The notes: generated from the sequence alone by a model not told the origin. Counted from the first letter of the stretch, positions 26,645-37,995 are shown. The stretch: DNA of 64,000 nt from an uncultured Pelagibacteraceae bacterium (GCA_902524535.1 CABZDR010000001.1:372001-436000); one strand, 5' to 3'. Numbers and translations are program-made.

Positions 26645-28564
26645 ATGCCTACAATTACTTTACCAGATGGAAAAAATCTCAATTTTTCAAAAGATGTTAA
26701 TGGTTTAGAAATCGCCAAAAAGATTAGCAAATCTCTTTCTAAACATGCTTTAGTGATGAGTGTTGATGGAGAATTAAAAGATTTATATTTTACAATTAAG
26801 AATGATTGCTCAGTAAAAATTTTTACGTCAAAAGACCCTGAGGGACTTGAAGTAATTAGACATGATGCGGCTCATATTATGGCAATGGCTGTACAAGAGC
26901 TTTACCCAGGAACTCAAGTGACAATTGGACCAGTGATTGAGAATGGTTTTTATTACGATTTTTCAAGAAAAGAAGCTTTTACAAGCGACGATCTTATAAA
27001 GATTGAGAAAAGAATGTCAGAAATTATTGACAAAGATATTAAAACAAAAAGAGAAGTTTGGGATAGGGAAAAAGCGATAAGCCATTTTAATAAAATAGGT
27101 GAAAAGTATAAGGCTGAGATAATTGAAAGTATTCCAAAAAACGAGGAACTTTCAATATATTATCACGGTGATACCTGGCATGATTTGTGTAGAGGGCCAC
27201 ATTTAGTATCTTCAGGAAAAATTGGCAAAGCTTTCAAGCTCACAAAAGTTTCCGGAGCATATTGGCGTGGAGACTCTAAAAATGAAATGCTTCAAAGAAT
27301 TTATGGAACTGGTTGGGCCTCCCAAAAAGAACTTGAAGAATATTTAAAAAGAATTGAAGAAGCTGAAAAAAGAGATCATAGAAAGCTGGGTAAAGAGATG
27401 GACTTGTTTCATTTCAGAGAGGAAAGCCCAGGTACAGTTTTTTGGCATGAAAAAGGTTGGTCACTATTTCAAAAATTAATAAATTATATGAGAGCCAAAC
27501 AGGACGCCGCGGGATATAAAGAAGTAAATACACCAGAAGTACTAGATAGACTGCTTTGGGAAAAATCAGGCCATTGGGAAAAATATGGAGAAAATATGTA
27601 TACCTCTCAAACACCTGATGAAAAAGTTTTTGCAATTAAACCGATGAATTGTCCAGGTCATATTCAAGTTTTTAATCAAGGACTAAAAAGTTATAGAGAT
27701 TTGCCATTGAGAATAACAGAGTTTGGAAAAGTTCATCGTTATGAACCATCAGGTGCTCTTCATGGACTTCTCAGAGTTAGAGCATTTACCCAAGATGATG
27801 CGCACATTTTCTGTTCTGAGGATCAAATTACGAGTGAATGTTTAAATGTTACAAATTTAATTTTAGATATTTACAAAGATTTAGGTTTTGAAAACGTAAT
27901 TCTTAAATATGCTGATAGACCTGAAATTAGAGTTGGAGATGATAAAGTATGGGATAAGGCTGAAGCATCACTTTTAGAGGCAGTCAAAGCTACAAAATTA
28001 AAATATACTATTAATAAGGGTGAAGGTGCATTTTATGGTCCAAAAGTCGAGTTTGTATTAAGAGATGCGATTGGTAGAGATTGGCAGTGTGGAACAATAC
28101 AGGTTGATTTAAATTTACCAGGCAGGTTAAACGCCTCATATGTTGATAAAGATGGGACTAAAAAAGTGCCAGTGATGTTGCATAGAGCATTGTTTGGATC
28201 TCTTGAAAGATTTATAGGAATATTAATTGAAAACTACGCTGGTAAATTTCCATTTTGGATTTCCCCATTACAAACAGTTGTTATACCTATTTCAGAAGAT
28301 TTTGAGGAATACGCATTGAAAGTTTCAAAAGAAATTAAAAAGGTAGGTATAAGTTCAGAAGTTGATTTAAAAAAACATAATTTAAATTATAAAATTAGAG
28401 ATCATTCGTTAGCAAAAATCCCTCTTTTATTGATTTGTGGTAAAAAAGAAGTTGACTCTAATTCTGTAACCATTAGAAAATTGGATTCTAAAAAACAAGA
28501 AAATATGGAATTAAAAACATTCTTAAAAAAGTACTCTGCTCTAAACAAAGCTTCATTAAACTAA
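26645..28564 (+). CDS. thrS: threonyl-tRNA synthetase
   Basis: The 639-residue protein matches the usual length. It has an N-terminal TGS domain, an editing domain with HDAAHIMAMAVQELYPG, the catalytic core with NCPGHIQVF, motif 2 around EFGKVHRYEPSGALHGLLRVR and motif 3 HRALFGSLERFIG, and a C-terminal anticodon domain. It charges tRNA-Thr and hydrolyses Ser-tRNA-Thr. It heads the infC-rpmI-rplT-pheST run seen in many bacteria. A tRNA-Thr with an unusual T-loop lies elsewhere in this window at 59912. Confidence 0.95.
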   Translation: MPTITLPDGKNLNFSKDVNGLEIAKKISKSLSKHALVMSVDGELKDLYFTIKNDCSVKIFTSKDPEGLEVIRHDAAHIMAMAVQELYPGTQVTIGPVIENGFYYDFSRKEAFTSDDLIKIEKRMSEIIDKDIKTKREVWDREKAISHFNKIGEKYKAEIIESIPKNEELSIYYHGDTWHDLCRGPHLVSSGKIGKAFKLTKVSGAYWRGDSKNEMLQRIYGTGWASQKELEEYLKRIEEAEKRDHRKLGKEMDLFHFREESPGTVFWHEKGWSLFQKLINYMRAKQDAAGYKEVNTPEVLDRLLWEKSGHWEKYGENMYTSQTPDEKVFAIKPMNCPGHIQVFNQGLKSYRDLPLRITEFGKVHRYEPSGALHGLLRVRAFTQDDAHIFCSEDQITSECLNVTNLILDIYKDLGFENVILKYADRPEIRVGDDKVWDKAEASLLEAVKATKLKYTINKGEGAFYGPKVEFVLRDAIGRDWQCGTIQVDLNLPGRLNASYVDKDGTKKVPVMLHRALFGSLERFIGILIENYAGKFPFWISPLQTVVIPISEDFEEYALKVSKEIKKVGISSEVDLKKHNLNYKIRDHSLAKIPLLLICGKKEVDSNSVTIRKLDSKKQENMELKTFLKKYSALNKASLN

Positions 28565-29110
28565 GTGGTAGACTCCAAACAAAATTATTTCCAAAGAAGA
28601 ACAAAAGAGAGGGGTCCCCGTTTTAATAACAGAATCTCATCACCTGATGTTCAGGTAATTACAAGAGATGGCGAAAATTTAGGTATTTTAAATACTAATG
28701 AAGCTATATCAATGGCAAAAAATCAAGGACTAGATTTAATTGAAATAGCACCAAACGCAAATCCCCCAGTCTGTAAAATAATGGATATGGGAAAATTTAA
28801 ATATGATGCTCAAAAAAAAGCAAATTTAGCAAAAAAAAAACAAAAGATAATTTCTTTGAAAGAAATAAAAATGCGACCAGTGACAGAGACACACGATTAT
28901 GAGTTTAAAGTTAAAAATGCGAAAAAATTTATAGCAAAAGGAGATAAAGTAAAATTCACTATCAGATTTAAAGGTCGAGAACTTCAGCATTCTCACCTAG
29001 GTAACGAATTAATGACTAAAATTAAAGAGGACATGAAAGATATTGGCAAAGTCGAATTACATCCTAAATTTGATGGAAAGCAAATGATCATGGTAATTCA
29101 GCCTTTATAG
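28565..29110 (+). CDS. infC: translation initiation factor IF-3
   Basis: The 181-residue protein has the IF-3 core: RNNRIS-like N-domain entry (FNNRISSPDVQVI), PVCKIMDMGKFKYDAQKK, then the C-domain GDKVKFTIRFKGRELQHSHLG. It guides initiator tRNA and start-codon selection on the 30S subunit. The start is GTG directly after the thrS stop codon, without a visible Shine-Dalgarno. Rare starts are usual for infC because IF-3 represses its own unusual start codon. Alternatives with ATG are too far inside the conserved domain. Confidence 0.93.
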   Translation: MVDSKQNYFQRRTKERGPRFNNRISSPDVQVITRDGENLGILNTNEAISMAKNQGLDLIEIAPNANPPVCKIMDMGKFKYDAQKKANLAKKKQKIISLKEIKMRPVTETHDYEFKVKNAKKFIAKGDKVKFTIRFKGRELQHSHLGNELMTKIKEDMKDIGKVELHPKFDGKQMIMVIQPL

Positions 29111-29123
29111 GCTTTAATATCGG

Positions 29124-29152
29124 TTGTAAATTTTATTCAATCTTAGTATAAC
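29124..29152 (+). promoter_or_regulatory. predicted internal promoter for rpmI-rplT
   Basis: TTGTAA at 29124-29129 and TATAAC at 29147-29152 are separated by exactly 17 bases in the 53-base gap after infC. Transcription would begin near 29159, only about 5 bases before the rpmI ATG, so this transcript would be nearly leaderless. It would uncouple the ribosomal protein genes from thrS-infC. Confidence 0.45.
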
Positions 29153-29163
29153 CTCGCTCAACT

Positions 29164-29370
29164 ATGCCAAAACTCAAAACAAAAAGCTCTGCAAAAAAAA
29201 GATTCAAAATATCTGCCAAAGGTAAAGTTATAATGGCTCAAGCTGGTAAGAGGCATGGTATGATTAAGAGAACAAATTCTCAAATTAGAAAATTAAGAGG
29301 CACAACTGTGATGTCAAAACAAGATAGCAAAATTGTTAAATCTTACATGCCATACAGTTTAAGAGGATAA
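29164..29370 (+). CDS. rpmI: 50S ribosomal protein L35
   Basis: The 68-residue basic protein begins [20 protein letters not shown], the L35 signature, and has the internal [18 protein letters not shown] segment. It is a small structural protein of the large subunit. It follows infC in the conserved infC-rpmI-rplT order and lies one base ahead of rplT. Confidence 0.96.
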   Translation: MPKLKTKSSAKKRFKISAKGKVIMAQAGKRHGMIKRTNSQIRKLRGTTVMSKQDSKIVKSYMPYSLRG

Positions 29371-29371
29371 A

Positions 29372-29728
29372 ATGTCTAGAGTAAAAAGAGGAGTTACTAG
29401 TAAAGCAAAACATAAGAAAGTCTTGAAAGCTGTCAAAGGCCAATGGGGTAGAAGAAAAAATACTATTAGGGCCGCTAGACAGGCAATGGAAAAGGCAATG
29501 CAATATGCCTATAGAGATCGAAGAAATAAAAAAAGAGATTTCAAATCATTATGGATACAAAGAATTAATGCTGGTGTGAGAGCTGAAGGATTGACATATT
29601 CAAAGTTTATTAACGGACTAAACAAATCTGGTATAAAAATTGACAGGAAGATTCTAGCTGAGATAGCCTATGATAGCCCAGAAGCCTTTAAAACTATTGT
29701 CCAAAAAGCCCAATCTGCATTAAATTAA
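29372..29728 (+). CDS. rplT: 50S ribosomal protein L20
   Basis: The 118-residue protein has the L20 signature [39 protein letters not shown] and [18 protein letters not shown]. It is an early-assembly 23S rRNA-binding protein and in many bacteria represses this operon; I saw no obvious L20-binding leader structure here. Normal length. Confidence 0.96.
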   Translation: MSRVKRGVTSKAKHKKVLKAVKGQWGRRKNTIRAARQAMEKAMQYAYRDRRNKKRDFKSLWIQRINAGVRAEGLTYSKFINGLNKSGIKIDRKILAEIAYDSPEAFKTIVQKAQSALN

Positions 29729-29771
29729 TCTTCACTATTGTTTTATTTTAGTTAAGAAATAATCTGTAAAG

Positions 29772-30839
29772 ATGTCTGATCTTAAAAAAATTAAAGATGA
29801 TTTTCTTTTAAAACTAGAAAAAAAATTGAGTTTATCAGAGATAAATGAAATCAAAACTAATCTATTTGGAAAAAATGGGTTAATTTCATCGCAATTTAAA
29901 AAAATAGGATCTATTTCTGAGAGTGAGAAAAAAAAGTTTGCATCAGAATTGAATTTAATAAAAGATGAATTACAAAATCAGATTAACTCCAAAATAAATG
30001 AAATCCAAAGTGAGGAAATAAATAAAAAATTAGAAAAAGAAAAAGTTGATATCACTCTACCAGAGAGAACTTTTATTCGAGGAAAAATACATCCAGTTTC
30101 ACAAACAATTGATGAAATTTCATCCATTTTTTCTGAAATAGGTTTTAGCGTTGAAGAGGGTCCAGATGTTGAAAATGAGTATAACAATTTTACTGCACTA
30201 AATACCCCAGATAATCATCCTGCAAGGGATATGCATGACACATTCTATCTAGATGAAAAAAAAGAAAAGTTGTTAAGAACACATACATCTCCTGTCCAGA
30301 TTAGGACTATGCTTAAAGATAAACCACCTTTTAAGATAATTGCACCTGGAAGAACTTATAGATCAGATAGCGATCAAACACATTCACCGATGTTTCACCA
30401 AGTTGAGGGTCTTCACATAGATAAAAATATTAATATGGGTAACTTAAAAGGTTGTTTGAATTATTTTATAAAAGAATTTTTTGAGGTAAAAAAAATTAAG
30501 ATGAGATTTAGACCGAGTCATTTCCCTTTTACAGAACCATCTGCAGAAGTTGATATTGGTTATGAAATCAAAGATGGAAAAATAGTTATAGGTGAAGGCG
30601 ATAAATGGCTTGAAATTTTGGGATGTGGAATGGTACATCCTAACGTTTTAAAAAATGTTAAAGTAGATTCATCAAAGTATCAGGGCTATGCTTTTGGTAT
30701 TGGTATAGATAGGCTGGCAATGTTGAAATATGGTATCAACGATTTAAGAGCTTTTTTCGATTGTGATTATAGATGGCTAAATCATTTTGGCTTTGACCCT
30801 TTAGATGTTCCAACTAATTACAGAGGATTAAGTAGATGA
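29772..30839 (+). CDS. pheS: phenylalanyl-tRNA synthetase alpha subunit
   Basis: The 355-residue protein has an N-terminal coiled-coil arm (about residues 1-85), then the class II core with [12 protein letters not shown], motif 2 [23 protein letters not shown] and motif 3 [11 protein letters not shown]. It forms the catalytic half of the alpha2-beta2 enzyme with pheT, whose ATG overlaps its stop by 4 bases. Confidence 0.95.
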   Translation: MSDLKKIKDDFLLKLEKKLSLSEINEIKTNLFGKNGLISSQFKKIGSISESEKKKFASELNLIKDELQNQINSKINEIQSEEINKKLEKEKVDITLPERTFIRGKIHPVSQTIDEISSIFSEIGFSVEEGPDVENEYNNFTALNTPDNHPARDMHDTFYLDEKKEKLLRTHTSPVQIRTMLKDKPPFKIIAPGRTYRSDSDQTHSPMFHQVEGLHIDKNINMGNLKGCLNYFIKEFFEVKKIKMRFRPSHFPFTEPSAEVDIGYEIKDGKIVIGEGDKWLEILGCGMVHPNVLKNVKVDSSKYQGYAFGIGIDRLAMLKYGINDLRAFFDCDYRWLNHFGFDPLDVPTNYRGLSR

Positions 30840-33244
30840 AGATTACTTTTGATTGGTTAAAAGAACATTTGAAGATTAATTCAAAAGAAAAAGATCTTTT
30901 AGAACAACTTACTAACATCGGATTAGAGGTCGAAACTGTTGAAAATTTATCATCAGGGATTGAATTATTCAAAATTGCTAAAGTAATTAAAACAGAAAAA
31001 CACCCAAATGCTGATAGACTAAAAATCTGCGATGTTGATATTGGAAAAGGGGAGCTTAAAAAAGTTGTGTGCGGTGCTCCTAATGCAAGAGAGAGATTAA
31101 TCACTATATATGCACCTCCAGGAGCAGTAATTCCTAAAACTCAAACAAAACTAGTTGTTGCCAAAATCAGAGATGTGATTTCCTATGGGATGCTATGTTC
31201 TGAGTCAGAATTGAATTTGTCAGATGAAAGTGAGGGAATTGTTGAATTGCCAACTTCTAAATATCAGAAAAAAATTGGCGACCGTTATTTTTTAAAGACA
31301 AAAACTAATACAATTGATTTATCCATTACACCAAATAGACCAGACTGTCTTGGCGTAAGAGGAGTAGCAAGAGATTTAGCAGCTTCAGGTTTTGGAAAAT
31401 TAATAAACTTAAAAGAAAAAAAAATTAAATCAAATATAAAACATTCTTTAAAGGTAAAAATTAATAAAGAAAAAAATCAAGGATGTTCTGTTTTTGGTAG
31501 TTGTTTAATTAAGAATGTAAAAAATACTGAAAGCCCGCAGTGGTTAAAAGATAAGCTTATTTCTGTTGGTCAAAAACCAATTTCTGCAATTGTTGATATT
31601 ACAAATTACGTAATGCTTGATATTAATCGGCCATTACATGCATATGATGCAGATAAAATTGAAAAAGGTTTGATTATAAGAAATTCAAAAAGTGGAGAGG
31701 AGTTCACAGCTCTTGATAACAAAAGTTATAAATTGGAAAAAGACATGTGCGTAATCAGTGACGCAAATGGTGTTTTGGGATTGGGAGGTATTATTGGGGG
31801 AACAAGGTCAGGAACAGAATTCGACACAAAAAATGTACTATTAGAATCTGCACATTTCAAACCTCGCTCAATAAGAAATGCTGCAAAAAAATTAAATATT
31901 GATACAGATGCGAAATTTAGATTTGAAAGAGGCATTGACCCACTATCTATCGAAGAAGGATTAAATAAAGCGGCATATTTAATAAAGGAAATATGTGGTG
32001 GCGAAATTAGTAAAATAGATATTCAAAAAACTGAAAGTTATAAAAAAAAGAAAATTTCATTTAATCCAAATTTATTCGAGAAAATATCAGGATTTAAAAT
32101 TTCTAATAGAGAGATGATAAAGATTTTAGAGAATCTGGGTTTTAAAAGTAAACAGGAAAGAAAATATTTTTCATTAACTATCCCGTCGTGGAGACCAGAT
32201 ATTATGCAAGAGATTGATATTGTAGAAGAGTTAGTAAGAATAAGTGGTTTTGAAAAAATAAAAATCGTAGATCCAATAAAGGAAAGGACAAGGTCTACTT
32301 TAACCAAATCTCAAAAGCAGTTTCATTTTTTGCAAAGATCTATTGCTTCAAAGGGATACTTAGAGGCAATTACATGGTCATTTTCGGACTCAAAATATAA
32401 TGATTATTTTAAGGGTAAATGCGAAGATATTAGAATTGTAAATCCAATAAGCTCGGAATTAAATGTATTAAGAAACTCAATATATTCAAATTTAATTATG
32501 TATATGAGAAAAAATTTAGATAGAGGTTTTAAAGATTTGTCTATATTTGAAATCGGTCCTATTTTTACTGGTTCTAATCCTGGTGAACAAAATACTGTGA
32601 TTTGTGGTCTATCAGCAGGTAAAAAATATAGACTTTCTTGGATTGATGTGGAGAGAGATATAGATGTATTTGATGTTAAGCGAGATGTAGTTCAAACATT
32701 AGTTGAAGCAGGATATAACTCAGATAAATTTTTTATTGATGATAAGACACCTAACTATTATCATCCAGGAAAATCAGGTAGATTATTTTTAAATCAAGAT
32801 AAAGATCAAGTTATAGCTTATTTTGGCGAAATTCATCCTAATATTTTAAAAAAAATTGATTTTAAAACAGAGTCTTTAGTAGGTTTTGAAATTTTTATGG
32901 ATAATTTAAATCTTACGGATAAAACTTTAAATAACCAAAAAAGAAAATTTGAAGTTTCTGATTTTCAAAAATCTGAAAGAGATTTTGCTTTTATAGTAAG
33001 CAAAGATTTAAAAGCTCAAGATCTTATTAATGTCATTTCAAACATAGATCAAAAACTTATTAGCAATATTAGAGTATTCGATGTTTATGAGGGGGAAAAT
33101 ATTCCAGAAAATCAAAAATCTATAGCAATTAACGTTACGATCCAGTCCAATGAAAAAACTTTGAATGATAATGATTTAGAAAAAATTAATAATTTAATCA
33201 TTAAAACAGTTGAAAATAAAACTGGTGCTAAAATTCGATCTTAA
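30836..33244 (+). CDS. pheT: phenylalanyl-tRNA synthetase beta subunit
   Basis: The 802-residue protein has the expected order: N-terminal domain, a tRNA-binding OB domain at about residues 40-150 ([15 protein letters not shown]), the B3/B4 editing domain ([29 protein letters not shown]), B5, and a C-terminal ferredoxin-like anticodon-binding domain ([15 protein letters not shown]). It binds tRNA-Phe and clears mischarged tyrosine. It is translationally coupled to pheS and followed 8 bases later by lepA. Confidence 0.95.
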   Translation: MKITFDWLKEHLKINSKEKDLLEQLTNIGLEVETVENLSSGIELFKIAKVIKTEKHPNADRLKICDVDIGKGELKKVVCGAPNARERLITIYAPPGAVIPKTQTKLVVAKIRDVISYGMLCSESELNLSDESEGIVELPTSKYQKKIGDRYFLKTKTNTIDLSITPNRPDCLGVRGVARDLAASGFGKLINLKEKKIKSNIKHSLKVKINKEKNQGCSVFGSCLIKNVKNTESPQWLKDKLISVGQKPISAIVDITNYVMLDINRPLHAYDADKIEKGLIIRNSKSGEEFTALDNKSYKLEKDMCVISDANGVLGLGGIIGGTRSGTEFDTKNVLLESAHFKPRSIRNAAKKLNIDTDAKFRFERGIDPLSIEEGLNKAAYLIKEICGGEISKIDIQKTESYKKKKISFNPNLFEKISGFKISNREMIKILENLGFKSKQERKYFSLTIPSWRPDIMQEIDIVEELVRISGFEKIKIVDPIKERTRSTLTKSQKQFHFLQRSIASKGYLEAITWSFSDSKYNDYFKGKCEDIRIVNPISSELNVLRNSIYSNLIMYMRKNLDRGFKDLSIFEIGPIFTGSNPGEQNTVICGLSAGKKYRLSWIDVERDIDVFDVKRDVVQTLVEAGYNSDKFFIDDKTPNYYHPGKSGRLFLNQDKDQVIAYFGEIHPNILKKIDFKTESLVGFEIFMDNLNLTDKTLNNQKRKFEVSDFQKSERDFAFIVSKDLKAQDLINVISNIDQKLISNIRVFDVYEGENIPENQKSIAINVTIQSNEKTLNDNDLEKINNLIIKTVENKTGAKIRS

Positions 33245-33252
33245 AAATTTAA

Positions 33253-35061
33253 ATGAGTTCTATTGATAATATAAGAAATTTTGCAATTATTGCTCACATT
33301 GATCATGGTAAATCAACAATAGCAGACAGAATTATACATAATTGCGGTGGTTTAACAGAACGAGAAATGAAAGCACAAGTTCTCGACTCAATGGATATAG
33401 AAAGAGAAAGAGGTATCACTATTAAGGCTCAAACTGTAAAATTGAACTATAAAGCTAAAGATGGAAAAAATTATGTTTTGAATATAATTGATACTCCTGG
33501 GCATGTAGATTTTAGTTATGAAGTAAGCAGATCATTATACGCATGTGAAGGGTCAATATTGATAGTCGATAGTACACAAGGCGTTGAAGCTCAGACTTTA
33601 GCCAATGTTTACCAAGCACTAGAGATTAATCACGAAATAATACCTGTGCTAAATAAAATAGATTTACCAGCATCAGATTTAGAGAAAACAAAAAAACAAA
33701 TTGAGGATGTAATTGGAATTGATACAGAAAATGCAGTTCCATGTTCAGGAAAAACAGGTGAAGGTATTGAGGAAATTTTAGAACAAATAATTAACCAGTT
33801 ACCAGGACCAAAAGGCGATGAAAATGAAAATTTAAAATGTTTATTAGTTGATAGTTGGTACGATACTTATTTGGGAGTAGTAATCCTAGTGAGAGTGATA
33901 AATGGCAAGATTACAAAAAACATGAAAATTAAAATGCTATCTACTAAGCAAGATTATATCGTTGAAAAAGTTGGTGTATTTACTCCTAAACCAAAAGACA
34001 TAGATGAGTTAAAAACTGGTGAAATCGGTTTCATTACTACAGGCATAAAAGTATTATCAGAAACAAAAGTTGGTGACACAATTTGTGATGCTTCAAAACC
34101 TAATGTTGAAGCTCTACCAGGATTTAAGCCGAGTAAACCAGTGGTTTTTTGTGGATTATTTCCAGTTGATAGTTCAGAATATCAAAAATTAAAAGATGGA
34201 CTTGCTAAATTACAATTAAACGATGCGAGCTTTTCCTTCGAGGCTGAGTCATCGTCAGCACTTGGGCTAGGTTTTAGATGTGGATTTCTAGGCTTACTTC
34301 ATCTTGAAATTATTACTGAGAGATTAGAAAGAGAATTTGATGTTAACTTGCTCACAACGACTCCTGGAGTAGTATATAAAGTTAATCTAAATAACGGTGA
34401 TATATTTGATTTACAAAATCCCTCAAACCTACCTGATCCAACTTTGATAAATTTTATAGAGGAACCGTGGATTAGAGCTACGATTATTACACCAGATGAA
34501 TATTTAGGATCAATTATCAAATTATGTCAGGATAAGAGAGGTATACAAGTTAGTCTTAGTTATTCCGGTAATAGAGCGGTCATAAGTTATGAACTACCTT
34601 TAAATGAGGTTGTCTTTGACTTTAATGATAGAATAAAGTCAATGACAAGTGGATATGCCAGTTTTGACTATGAAATAATTAAGCATAAAGAAGGTGATTT
34701 AGTGAAACTTGGAATATTAGTAAATGGTGAACCGGTCGACGCACTTGCCATGATGATACATAAAGACTTTGCTCAAAAAACAGGAAGGGAAGTATGTGAA
34801 AAACTAAAAGATTTGATCCCAAGACATAATTTTATGATACCAGTTCAAGCTGCAATTGGTGGAAAGATAATTGCTCGTGAAACAATCAAAGGGTTTAAAA
34901 AAGATGTTTTGACTAAAATTCATGGTGGAGGAGCTACAGATCGAAAACGAAAATTATTAGAAAAACAAAAGAAAGGTAAGGCAAGATCAAAACAATTTGG
35001 AAGAGTTGAAATACCCCAAGAAGCATTTATTGGAGTTTTAAAGATTAATAAAGAAAAGTAA
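33253..35061 (+). CDS. lepA: elongation factor 4 (LepA), ribosome-associated GTPase
   Basis: The 602-residue protein has the G1 motif [10 protein letters not shown]2/G3 region [11 protein letters not shown] and DTPGHVDF, G4 NKIDLP and the LepA-specific C-terminal domain rich in Lys/Arg ([26 protein letters not shown]). It back-translocates stalled ribosomes or helps initiation and assembly, according to the literature. It ends one base before the first gene of the glycan cluster. Confidence 0.95.
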   Translation: MSSIDNIRNFAIIAHIDHGKSTIADRIIHNCGGLTEREMKAQVLDSMDIERERGITIKAQTVKLNYKAKDGKNYVLNIIDTPGHVDFSYEVSRSLYACEGSILIVDSTQGVEAQTLANVYQALEINHEIIPVLNKIDLPASDLEKTKKQIEDVIGIDTENAVPCSGKTGEGIEEILEQIINQLPGPKGDENENLKCLLVDSWYDTYLGVVILVRVINGKITKNMKIKMLSTKQDYIVEKVGVFTPKPKDIDELKTGEIGFITTGIKVLSETKVGDTICDASKPNVEALPGFKPSKPVVFCGLFPVDSSEYQKLKDGLAKLQLNDASFSFEAESSSALGLGFRCGFLGLLHLEIITERLEREFDVNLLTTTPGVVYKVNLNNGDIFDLQNPSNLPDPTLINFIEEPWIRATIITPDEYLGSIIKLCQDKRGIQVSLSYSGNRAVISYELPLNEVVFDFNDRIKSMTSGYASFDYEIIKHKEGDLVKLGILVNGEPVDALAMMIHKDFAQKTGREVCEKLKDLIPRHNFMIPVQAAIGGKIIARETIKGFKKDVLTKIHGGGATDRKRKLLEKQKKGKARSKQFGRVEIPQEAFIGVLKINKEK

Positions 35062-35062
35062 T

Positions 35063-35878
35063 ATGAAAATTTACGATTGTTTCTCTTATCTAGATGAAGA
35101 TCTTTTACTTGATTTGAGATTAAATATTTTAGATAGATTTGTTGATTACTTTGTAATTGTTGAGAGCAATAAAACTTGGCAAAACAATCATAAAAATCAT
35201 AATTTTGATATTTCAAAATTTCAAAAATTTAAGAAAAAAATTATTTACATAAAAATTACAGACATGCCCGATGGGAATAATCCATATTTAAGAGAAAATT
35301 ATCAAAGAAACTGTATTTCAAGAGGAATAGAAAAGGCTGACAATGAAGATTTAATTATCATTTCTGATTTAGATGAAATTCCGAATCCTAATAAATTAAA
35401 AGAATTTAGAAAAAGTATGAAATATGCTGTTTTTAAACAAATGCATTTTTATTATAAGATTAATTTACAGAGCCAAGTAAATCCATTTTGGTTTGGTAGC
35501 AGAATATGTGTAAAAAAATATTTAAAATCTCCACAATGGTTAAGAGATTTAAAATTTAAGAAAAGACCATTTTGGAGGTTAGATAAATATAGACTGAATA
35601 ATATAATTTATGATGGAGGCTGGCATTTTTGTAATTTAAAAAGTCCTGAAAAGCTTTTATATAAATATAAAAACTTATGTGAAACAAATGACCCGTATGT
35701 TTTTAAAGAAAAAATTGATGAAAAATTTTTAAATTTAGATGAGATTAAAAAAAGGGTAAATACAGGATCTGACATTATCGGAAGAAATGAAAATTTTAAA
35801 CCAATCCCTCTTGACAGTAAATTTCCTAGTTATGTTTTAAAGAATAAATTACAGTTGAAAGAATGGATCATAAATTGA
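35063..35878 (+). CDS. family 17-like glycosyltransferase
   Basis: The 271-residue protein matches GT17 (N-acetylglucosaminyltransferase-like): start MKIYDCFSYLDEDLLLDLRL, then the VESNKTWQNNHK region and the donor-site IIISDLDEIPNP with its D-x-D-x-E acids. Bacterial members act on surface polysaccharides, adding a sugar at the cytoplasmic face. It begins one base after lepA and starts a small cluster with rfbC-like, reductase and DUF4422 genes. Acceptor and sugar are unknown. Confidence 0.82.
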   Translation: MKIYDCFSYLDEDLLLDLRLNILDRFVDYFVIVESNKTWQNNHKNHNFDISKFQKFKKKIIYIKITDMPDGNNPYLRENYQRNCISRGIEKADNEDLIIISDLDEIPNPNKLKEFRKSMKYAVFKQMHFYYKINLQSQVNPFWFGSRICVKKYLKSPQWLRDLKFKKRPFWRLDKYRLNNIIYDGGWHFCNLKSPEKLLYKYKNLCETNDPYVFKEKIDEKFLNLDEIKKRVNTGSDIIGRNENFKPIPLDSKFPSYVLKNKLQLKEWIIN

Positions 35879-35938
35879 ATAAAAAAATTTTAATCTATTT
35901 TTTAAAATGTATCTTTAGTATAAATATTATTTAGTTAT

Positions 35939-36454
35939 ATGAAATTAGAAAGTTTAGAAATTAAAGGTTTAAAACTTATTAAGTCGAAAATTTATAGAGA
36001 TAACAGAGGTTTTTTAAGAGAAGTTTATAAGGATAAGCTTTCAAATGACCGATTTTTATTTGATGTAATGTCTTACTCAAAAAAAAATGTTTTAAGAGGT
36101 TTGCATATACAAACTCAAAAGCTACAAGCAAAAATAATAACGGTAACTCATGGAAAAATCTTAGACGTTGTGGTTGATTTAAGAAAAAATTCTAAAACTT
36201 TTGGTAAGTATTTTTCAATAGTAATCTCACAAAAATCTGAATTTTCTTTTTATATTCCCAAAGGTTTTGCGCACGGTTTTTTGTGTTTATCCAAAGAATG
36301 TACTGTAAATTATAGGTGCTCACAATATAGACATAAAAAAAGTGAAACTACATTGAAATGGGATGATAAAGATGTTGGTATTAAATGGCCTATTAAAAAA
36401 CCTATTTTATCTACAAAGGATAAAAATGGTAAAAGTTTAAGTTATTTTAAATAA
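35939..36454 (+). CDS. rfbC: dTDP-4-dehydrorhamnose 3,5-epimerase-like sugar epimerase
   Basis: The 171-residue cupin protein shows the RmlC core: VLRGLHIQTQ with the catalytic His, VDLRKNSKTFGKYFSI, IPKGFAHGFL and the final ECTVNYRCSQYRHKKSE then IKWP. RmlC epimerises dTDP-4-keto-6-deoxyglucose on the way to dTDP-rhamnose; related cupins make other deoxysugars. rmlA and rmlB are not in this window, so they must be elsewhere if the rhamnose route is intended. The gene follows the GT17 gene by 60 bases. Confidence 0.83.
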   Translation: MKLESLEIKGLKLIKSKIYRDNRGFLREVYKDKLSNDRFLFDVMSYSKKNVLRGLHIQTQKLQAKIITVTHGKILDVVVDLRKNSKTFGKYFSIVISQKSEFSFYIPKGFAHGFLCLSKECTVNYRCSQYRHKKSETTLKWDDKDVGIKWPIKKPILSTKDKNGKSLSYFK

Positions 36455-36460
36455 TTAACC

Positions 36461-37171
36461 ATGAATAAAAAAATTGTCGTTACAGGCGGATCTGGAAGAT
36501 TTGGTAGTTGCTTAAAAGAAACTATTACAAATCACAAAATTTTTTTTCCAAAAAAAAAAATATTTAATATCCTAAACCCAGATAGCATGAGAAAATATTT
36601 AAGAAAAACTAATGCAAATGTAGTTATTCATTTAGCTGGTTTATCAAGACCTATGTCGATCCATGAAAAAAATATTAATAAGAGTATTGAATTAAACATA
36701 ATCGGCACAGCAAATGTTACTAAAGTGTGTTCTGAATTGAACTTAAAACTAATTTATTTTTCAACAAATTACGTTTATCCCGGTATTAAGGGTAACTACT
36801 CAGAAAATGATAACTTATTTCCTGTGAATAATTATGCTTGGTCAAAATTAGGAGGTGAATGTTCTGTGCAACTTTATAAAAATTCTTTAATTGTTAGGGT
36901 GTGTATGACAGAGAAACCCTTCTTACATAAAGAGGCATTTGTTAACGTAAAATCTAGTTTTATGTACCACCAAGATGTAGCTAGGATTTTGCTAAAATTG
37001 TTAAATAAAAAAGGAATAATTAATGTTGGCGGCAAATCTCAATATATTTATGATTTTGCAAAAAAGAGCAATAAAAAAGTAAAAAAGTCTTTTTTAAAAA
37101 AGAATGCTAAAATTGGAATGCCATTTGACTCATCTATAAGTACAAAAAAATTAAAAAAAATTTTAAAATAA
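36461..37171 (+). CDS. RmlD-like NAD(P)-dependent sugar-nucleotide reductase/epimerase, short
   Basis: The 236-residue Rossmann protein has the nucleotide loop VTGGSGRFGSCL, the substrate segment YFSTNYVYPG and the catalytic Y-A-W-S-K (YxxxK). It resembles dTDP-4-dehydrorhamnose reductase (RmlD) or GDP-sugar epimerases. Ordinary RmlD has about 290 residues, so the C-terminal substrate domain is trimmed. It is placed right after the RmlC-like gene, as in rhamnose-type clusters, and may finish the same sugar. Confidence 0.78.
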   Translation: MNKKIVVTGGSGRFGSCLKETITNHKIFFPKKKIFNILNPDSMRKYLRKTNANVVIHLAGLSRPMSIHEKNINKSIELNIIGTANVTKVCSELNLKLIYFSTNYVYPGIKGNYSENDNLFPVNNYAWSKLGGECSVQLYKNSLIVRVCMTEKPFLHKEAFVNVKSSFMYHQDVARILLKLLNKKGIINVGGKSQYIYDFAKKSNKKVKKSFLKKNAKIGMPFDSSISTKKLKKILK

Positions 37172-37180
37172 AAAATTTAT

Positions 37181-37993
37181 ATGAGCAAACTAGAAATGTA
37201 TTGTGTAACAAACAAAAGATTAAAATTCTTGGAAAATAGTAAATATAATTTATCTTGGGTTGGTTTGGAAGAATGTCCTCAAAATTATATTAAATCTAAT
37301 GATAAAATTAATATTTTTCAAAAAGAAAAGTATTACTCTGAGCTTACTTTTCATTACTGGTATTGGAAAAATTTATTAGATCTAAACTCAGATAATTGGG
37401 TAGGTTTTTGCCAAAAAAGGAGATTTTGGTCTAAGAACAAACATACTGAAAAAAAACTTTATAACTCTTCTAATATTGCAAAAAGTGTTCTTATAGAACC
37501 TTACAGTGAATGGAAAGATTTTGAAGTAATTCTCTGTGAACCAATCAAAGTTAATAAAGTTAAGAAAATTAAAATGATAAAAAGAGGCTTAAGATCATTA
37601 ATAAAAAAACCAAGTATATTTTTTGATAAGGAAAAACAATCAATAAAATTCCATTTTGATATGCATCATGGCTATGGAAATTTGGACAGAGCAATTGATC
37701 TTTTAGGAGAGGATGATAAAGAAGATTTTCGAAATTTTGTTAATGAGAGAACTCATTTTAATCCTCATATAATGTTTATCTCAAAACCTAAAATTGTTGA
37801 TAGATGGTTTTCTAAATTATTTCAATGGCTTGAAAATTGTGAGTCAATATTTGGCTTTAAAGATCTTTCGGGGTATGACACTCAAAGATTGTATGCTTAT
37901 TTAGCTGAAAGATATTTATCTTATTGGTTCAATAAGAATTATAAAGTCCTAAATTGGCCCTGGTTTTTTTTTGAGGAAGAAAAATTATATTAA
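37181..37993 (+). CDS. DUF4422-like polysaccharide-associated glycosyltransferase
   Basis: The 270-residue protein resembles DUF4422 proteins of capsule and exopolysaccharide loci: YYSELTFHYWYWKN, then GFCQKRRFW (in place of the usual YIGLCHYRRYF), HHGYGNLDRAIDLL, and NPHIMFISKPKIVDRWF. DUF4422 members are annotated as capsular polysaccharide biosynthesis or glycosyltransferases with scant biochemistry. It follows the reductase by 9 bases and faces the minus-strand gene at 37996. The call rests on motif resemblance only. Confidence 0.65.
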   Translation: MSKLEMYCVTNKRLKFLENSKYNLSWVGLEECPQNYIKSNDKINIFQKEKYYSELTFHYWYWKNLLDLNSDNWVGFCQKRRFWSKNKHTEKKLYNSSNIAKSVLIEPYSEWKDFEVILCEPIKVNKVKKIKMIKRGLRSLIKKPSIFFDKEKQSIKFHFDMHHGYGNLDRAIDLLGEDDKEDFRNFVNERTHFNPHIMFISKPKIVDRWFSKLFQWLENCESIFGFKDLSGYDTQRLYAYLAERYLSYWFNKNYKVLNWPWFFFEEEKLY

Positions 37994-37995
37994 AA

